The notes beneath the pieces are model-generated. The model worked only from the letters and a program-made list of their open reading frames with translations. It was not told where the DNA came from and did no database searches. This document shows, piece by piece, positions 61,026 to 64,000 of a stretch of 64,000 nucleotides of DNA. The number at the start of each line of letters is the position of its first letter. The first letter of the stretch is position 1. The translations under genes were made by a program, and so were the position numbers. Source of the stretch: Rhodococcus tukisamuensis NBRC 100609 (GTDB lineage: Bacteria > Actinomycetota > Actinomycetes > Mycobacteriales > Mycobacteriaceae); assembly GCF_001894985.1 (NCBI RefSeq), contig NZ_BCXG01000001.1, forward strand, positions 1-64,000. Reading direction: 5' to 3'.

Positions 61026-61168
61026 ACTCGAGGTTGCCCGCCACAGCGCCCGGCAAACCCCCCCGCCGCAGTGCCCGCCAAACCACGGCGCACGCCGAAC
61101 GCGGGTTTCGGGGCCCCAGGGGTGGGCATCCGTCGCGTACACCGTTCGGTAGTCGCAAGGGGGATGAA

Positions 61169-61888
61169 GTGGACCGGACCGCATCGTTCAACTCCTCCCC
61201 GTCGATACCGGAGGCGGACCCGCTGCCGCCCCGAATTTGCGTGCTCCCGGGGGTCTACCGCCCACAACAGGACACCCGCCTGATCGCGTCGGTGCTCGCG
61301 GCGACCTCGCTCTCCGCGGGAAGTCGGGTGCTCGACTTCTGCACGGGTAGCGGCGCCCTGGCCATGGTCGCCGTCCGGTCGGGAGCGGCTCACGTCACGG
61401 CCGTGGACACCTCGGCGCGGGCCGTCGCGGCCGCCTGGATCAATGCCCGCCTGCGGGGCCTGCCGATCCGGGTCCGACGAGGTGGCCTGGTGGCAGCGGC
61501 CGAGGCGGGGCCGTTCGACCTGGTCGTGTCCAACCCGCCGTACGTGCCCGGCCCCGAAGGCGCCCTGTCCGGCCCGGCTGGGCACTCCGCCCGCTGGGAC
61601 GCGGGACGAGACGGCCGCGCCGTGCTCGAGCCCTTGTGCGCCGCCGCCGCCGAACTGCTCCGGCCGGGCGGATCCCTCCTGGTCGTGCACTCCCACGTGT
61701 GCGGAGTCAGCCGCACCCTCTCACGCCTGCGCGGCGGCGGACTCGATGCCGCGGTGGTGGCGCGCAGCCGTGTCCCGTTCGGCCCCGTGATGCGGCGACG
61801 GTCCGCATACCTGCAGACCCACGGCTACTGCCGGCCCGGCCAGGACTGGGAGGAACTGGTGGTGATTCGTGCCTGCAAACCCGCGTGA
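61169..61888 (+). CDS. HemK2/MTQ2-type methyltransferase
   Basis: A 239-residue S-adenosylmethionine-dependent methyltransferase. Motif I is VLDFCTGSGALAM (about residues 52-64), the acidic residue VTAVDTS follows, and the catalytic NPPY is in VVSNPPYVPGP (about 120-130). NPPY enzymes of the HemK2/MTQ2 group methylate Gln side chains of translation factors or related amide/amine nitrogens. A GTG start follows AAGGGGG; longer readings upstream are not coding-like. It overlaps the CDGSH gene by 20 bases, so the two are translated together. The target is unknown. Confidence 0.83.
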   Translation: MDRTASFNSSPSIPEADPLPPRICVLPGVYRPQQDTRLIASVLAATSLSAGSRVLDFCTGSGALAMVAVRSGAAHVTAVDTSARAVAAAWINARLRGLPIRVRRGGLVAAAEAGPFDLVVSNPPYVPGPEGALSGPAGHSARWDAGRDGRAVLEPLCAAAAELLRPGGSLLVVHSHVCGVSRTLSRLRGGGLDAAVVARSRVPFGPVMRRRSAYLQTHGYCRPGQDWEELVVIRACKPA

Positions 61889-62117
61889 CGTCGAAACTCC
61901 CGACAGCGCCGACTATCCGGAGTGGGACTCCCCGGCGGTCGAGCGGCTTCGCCGGGTGCGAGGTGGCCCGGCGTTGGTGCGGGGGCCGGTGCGGATAACC
62001 CTGCCCGACGGAAGGATCGTGACCTCCGACCGGTTCGTGGTCGCGATCTGCATGTGCCGGCGCAGCGGAATCTATCCCCTCTGCGACACCAGTCACCGGC
62101 GCTGCCGGCCCCACTGA
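61869..62117 (+). CDS. CDGSH iron-sulfur domain protein
   Basis: An 82-residue protein. The 2Fe-2S motif C-x-C-x2-S-x3-P-x-C-D-x-S-H is present as CMCRRSGIYPLCDTSH in the C-terminal third, with ligands Cys, Cys, Cys and His. The canonical Gly after CD is Thr. The N-terminal half is a short strand-forming region (GPALVRGPVRITLPDGRIVT). CDGSH proteins are redox-active and can transfer clusters. Overlap with the methyltransferase and the convergent haem-oxygenase-like enzyme suggest a redox module in the SigF region. Confidence 0.85.
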   Translation: MPANPRDVETPDSADYPEWDSPAVERLRRVRGGPALVRGPVRITLPDGRIVTSDRFVVAICMCRRSGIYPLCDTSHRRCRPH

Positions 62118-62152
62118 GCCGTGCCTCACCGAGCCGTTCAGTGCATCTCCGC

Positions 62153-63166
62153 TCAGCGCATCAGGTGATTGTCCGACCGGTGTGGACCGCTCACGGGAAG
62201 CAGGGTGCTGGCACCGCGTTGCCACTTCTGCATCAGATATGCGGCCAACCGGTCCTCGAGCAACTCGGTGGCCTGAACGCCGAACACCACGTCGGCAGCC
62301 AGTTCGGGCTCGCTTTCGAGGAGCGCGCCGACGACGTCGTCGCGCAGGACCTGTTCGTGCACGGCATCGGCCTCGACATGCTCAGTGTAGAAACGGATGC
62401 ACTCCTCCGGGGCCTGCATTCGCTCGAGCGCGGCGACCAACCGACCGGCGCTGGGCGGTGTGGTGATCTCGACCGCGGCGAAGTGCCCGACCAGCGCCCC
62501 GCGCAGGGCCCGGTGCAGCCCGTACAGCGACATCAGATTGACGATCGCCAGCGTCTCCGGGGGGACCTCGTCGAGATAGCCGAGATAGCGGTGGTCGAGT
62601 TCGGCGGCCCGGAGCAGGTCCTCGAAGAGAGTGGCATGCATCCGTTCGGGCCGCCCGGCGCCGAACTCGTCGTACTCGACCGCGACAAACGCGCACTTCG
62701 CGCGGCCCTCCAGTCGAGGGATGGCCCAGGCCTGCGGATCGGCCTCCTTGAGCTGATAGATCGATCGATGTACGAAATACTCCCGCATCTGGTCCCACGT
62801 GCCCTCCTCCAGGAGGTAGCGCGAGACACCCGCACCGCCGGGCGGCTCGGTGGCGGCGGCGTCCAGTGCCGTCTCGGCGTCCGCACCGCCTGCCACCTCG
62901 TCGCGAACACGCGCCAGGAAGAGGCGCTCCATTTCTCCGCGCAGCCGGATCAGGTCGGGATCCCATTCCCACTCGGGGTCGACCCCGGCGAAACCCCGGT
63001 AGTGGATTTCGTAGCAGACCTGCAGTGCGAGTTGAAGATCCCCGCCGAGAGGGTGGGCGTGGCCGACGGCGGGTGGCAGGCGAGTCGACGCGCTCCGGTC
63101 GCCGGAGAGCGCGGTGACAATCGCGCACGATATCGGCCCTCGCGGCATGGGTAGCGTCGCAGACAT
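62153..63166 (-). CDS. Iron-containing redox enzyme (haem-oxygenase-like fold)
   Basis: A 337-residue, mainly helical protein of the haem-oxygenase-like metal-oxidase superfamily. Conserved pieces are LQLALQVCYEIHYRGFAGVD, WEWDPDLIRLR, EYFVHRSIYQLKEADPQAWA, FVAVEYDEFGAGRPERMHA and RFYTEHVEADAVHEQ, with the Glu/His/Asp residues that could bind a di-iron or similar centre. The reaction is unknown. The start at 63166 is uncertain (63148 and 63205 are alternatives). It converges on the CDGSH gene with a 35-base gap. From memory this neighbourhood recurs in mycobacteria and rhodococci. Confidence 0.8.
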   Translation of the reverse strand: MSATLPMPRGPISCAIVTALSGDRSASTRLPPAVGHAHPLGGDLQLALQVCYEIHYRGFAGVDPEWEWDPDLIRLRGEMERLFLARVRDEVAGGADAETALDAAATEPPGGAGVSRYLLEEGTWDQMREYFVHRSIYQLKEADPQAWAIPRLEGRAKCAFVAVEYDEFGAGRPERMHATLFEDLLRAAELDHRYLGYLDEVPPETLAIVNLMSLYGLHRALRGALVGHFAAVEITTPPSAGRLVAALERMQAPEECIRFYTEHVEADAVHEQVLRDDVVGALLESEPELAADVVFGVQATELLEDRLAAYLMQKWQRGASTLLPVSGPHRSDNHLMR

Positions 63167-63236
63167 GGCTCGGGGATACCACGGGCGGGCGAGACGAAAC
63201 CTCATCTGGCGGCAGGCAGGTCCTTGCCTAAGGCGA

Positions 63237-63360
63237 TGTGACCTCCGAGCGCGCCACGACGCGTACCCGGTCAGCGCGATCTCCTTGGAATCGCCCTGCC
63301 GGCGCAGGTCCTCGTAGAGCTCCTGTCCTTGAGATGTGGATCGGATCCCTTGCGAGGCAT
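63237..63360 (-). pseudogene. Frameshifted DUF7218-like small gene
   Basis: A good ribosome site (AGGAGG) precedes ATG at 63360 and MPRKGSDPHLKD. The continuation QELYEDLRRQGDSKEIALTG lies in another frame, so one or two bases were gained or lost around 63325. Intact relatives, as I recall them, read SVKDPELYE.LR..G.SKEKAARI and end in GRxxVGRKGG. The end here also diverges, so the gene is dead. Confidence 0.55.
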
Positions 63361-63488
63361 GGCGGTCCTCCTTCGGTCGAGACGGATTGGGTGGTGTGGT
63401 CCCCGTGTGCCCAACCTCGCGCGGCGGTACACATCGTCAGCGACTCGCGTTCGTGGCGCTTGCCCCCGACGCATTGAAGGGTCGACGG

Positions 63489-63514
63489 GTTTGTTGAAGG
63501 TAGGCGCCGGGTAC
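63489..63514 (+). promoter_or_regulatory. SigF-type promoter for the second CsbD-like gene
   Basis: GTTT (63489-63492, part of GGGTTT), 16 bases, GGGTAC (63509-63514), about 40 bases before the ATG at 63556. It is the best match to the SigF consensus after 57952-57976. Confidence 0.72.
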
Positions 63515-63555
63515 TCCCGAGGAGCACGAAACGGACAACCAGGAGGTGCATTCCC

Positions 63556-63798
63556 ATGGCAGACAACAAGTCCGGACCGGCCGAAGGCGTCAAGGGCGTC
63601 GTCGAAGGGGTGAAGGGCAAGGCGAAGGAGGCGGTCGGGGCCGTGACTGGCAACGACAAGCTGACCCGAGAGGGGCAGGCCCAGCAGGACAAGGCCGATG
63701 CTCAGCGTGACGTCGCGGAGAAGGAGGCGGCTGCAGAGAAGGCCCGCGCCGAGGCCGCAGCTCAGGAAACCCGTCAGCGCTCCGAACAGGACAGGTAG
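63556..63798 (+). CDS. CsbD-family stress protein with extended tail
   Basis: An 80-residue charged protein. Residues 8-50 are a CsbD domain (GVKGVVEGVKGKAKEAVGAV, GNDKLTREGQAQQDKADAQR). A 30-residue Ala/Glu helical tail (AEKEAAAEKARAEAAAQETR) is added. AGGAGG precedes the ATG at a proper distance. A SigF-type promoter is upstream. It is longer than the relative at 59604-59777 and belongs to the same stress response by inference. Confidence 0.85.
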   Translation: MADNKSGPAEGVKGVVEGVKGKAKEAVGAVTGNDKLTREGQAQQDKADAQRDVAEKEAAAEKARAEAAAQETRQRSEQDR

Positions 63799-63884
63799 TC
63801 CGGACCGCGAGCACGCATCGGCAGGGGGACGGTCCCGTGGAGAACGATCCGACGGACACAGCCAGGACGATCAGCCTGTGAGCT

Positions 63885-64000
63885 TCAGTCAGGCTCGCCG
63901 CGATGATCTTCGATCAGCAACTGCGCCATGCGCTGTGCGCGGCGAGCCGCTGCCGTGTCTCCCTCGACCGCGGCGATGATCGATCCCTTCATCAGAATGT
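63885..64000 (-). CDS. Partial gene at the window edge
   Basis: On the minus strand the last 35-37 codons of a frame read MKGSIIAAVEGDTAAARRAQ, then RMAQLLIEDHRGEPD, with coding-like composition, ending at 63885. The start may be the ATG at 63992 (a 35-residue peptide) or beyond the window. I do not recognise it. Confidence 0.35.
   Translation of the reverse strand, partial: ILMKGSIIAAVEGDTAAARRAQRMAQLLIEDHRGEPD

Overview
The window is GC-rich, protein-dense chromosomal DNA from an actinobacterium of the order Mycobacteriales. A Rhodococcus-like genome fits best, although the genus is an inference. The signs are a GroEL2 chaperonin ending in a Gly-Met tail behind two CIRCE operators, an exported antigen-85-like esterase, a UsfX/RsbW-SigF pair, leaderless-looking genes and frequent 4-base start/stop overlaps. 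A backbone matches the order of the M. tuberculosis Rv0435c-Rv0462 region as I remember it: a Cdc48-like ATPase, pssA, psd, groEL2, a prolyl oligopeptidase and lpd. Accessory genes are inserted between these anchors. I saw no tRNA, rRNA, CRISPR array or prophage.

Layout. 1-9.4 kb: a 14-helix MFS exporter divergent from its TetR regulator with two operator copies, two overlapping paralogous membrane proteins, a PEP-mutase-like enzyme, the Cdc48-like ATPase and an exported hydrolase. 9.5-15.2 kb: an insertion bounded by decayed IS481-type transposase fragments. It carries a PaaX-type regulator, an AidB-like acyl-CoA dehydrogenase and an acyl-CoA synthetase, with a clear promoter/operator between regulator and enzymes. 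15.2-24.2 kb: pssA-psd (phosphatidylethanolamine synthesis), then a histidine kinase and response regulator divergent from a haem-binding-type lipoprotein and an ankyrin lipoprotein, a START-like protein, a GntR(YtrA)-DUF1648 pair, a HAD phosphatase and a small exported protein. 24.2-31.8 kb: groEL2, the antigen-85-like esterase, a TetR regulator, a Dcu-type transporter, an N-formylglutamate amidohydrolase and a lipase-like hydrolase.

31.8-42 kb: a large membrane Ser/Thr kinase of unusual architecture, a small helical protein with a heptapeptide-repeat tail, a DUF7144 membrane protein, a polyphosphate kinase 2, a P-type cation ATPase, a SulP transporter and a lipid kinase. 42-49 kb: prolyl oligopeptidase, an M19 dipeptidase, dihydrolipoamide dehydrogenase, and a second MFS-TetR pair with its own palindromic operator. 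49-57.9 kb: allophanate hydrolase and urea carboxylase (urea to ammonia and CO2), a carboxymuconolactone-decarboxylase-like protein, an SDR oxidoreductase and a fatty acyl-CoA ligase.

57.9-64 kb is a general-stress region built around rsbW-sigF. Three promoters of the SigF type (GTTT or GGTT, 15-16 bases, GGGTAT or GGGTAC) stand before small stress genes: a DUF6131 membrane peptide and two CsbD-like proteins. Next to them are two membrane/coiled-coil proteins, an MTQ2-type methyltransferase overlapping a CDGSH iron-sulfur protein, a haem-oxygenase-like redox enzyme, and two decayed genes (a GCS2-type ligase and a DUF7218-type protein).
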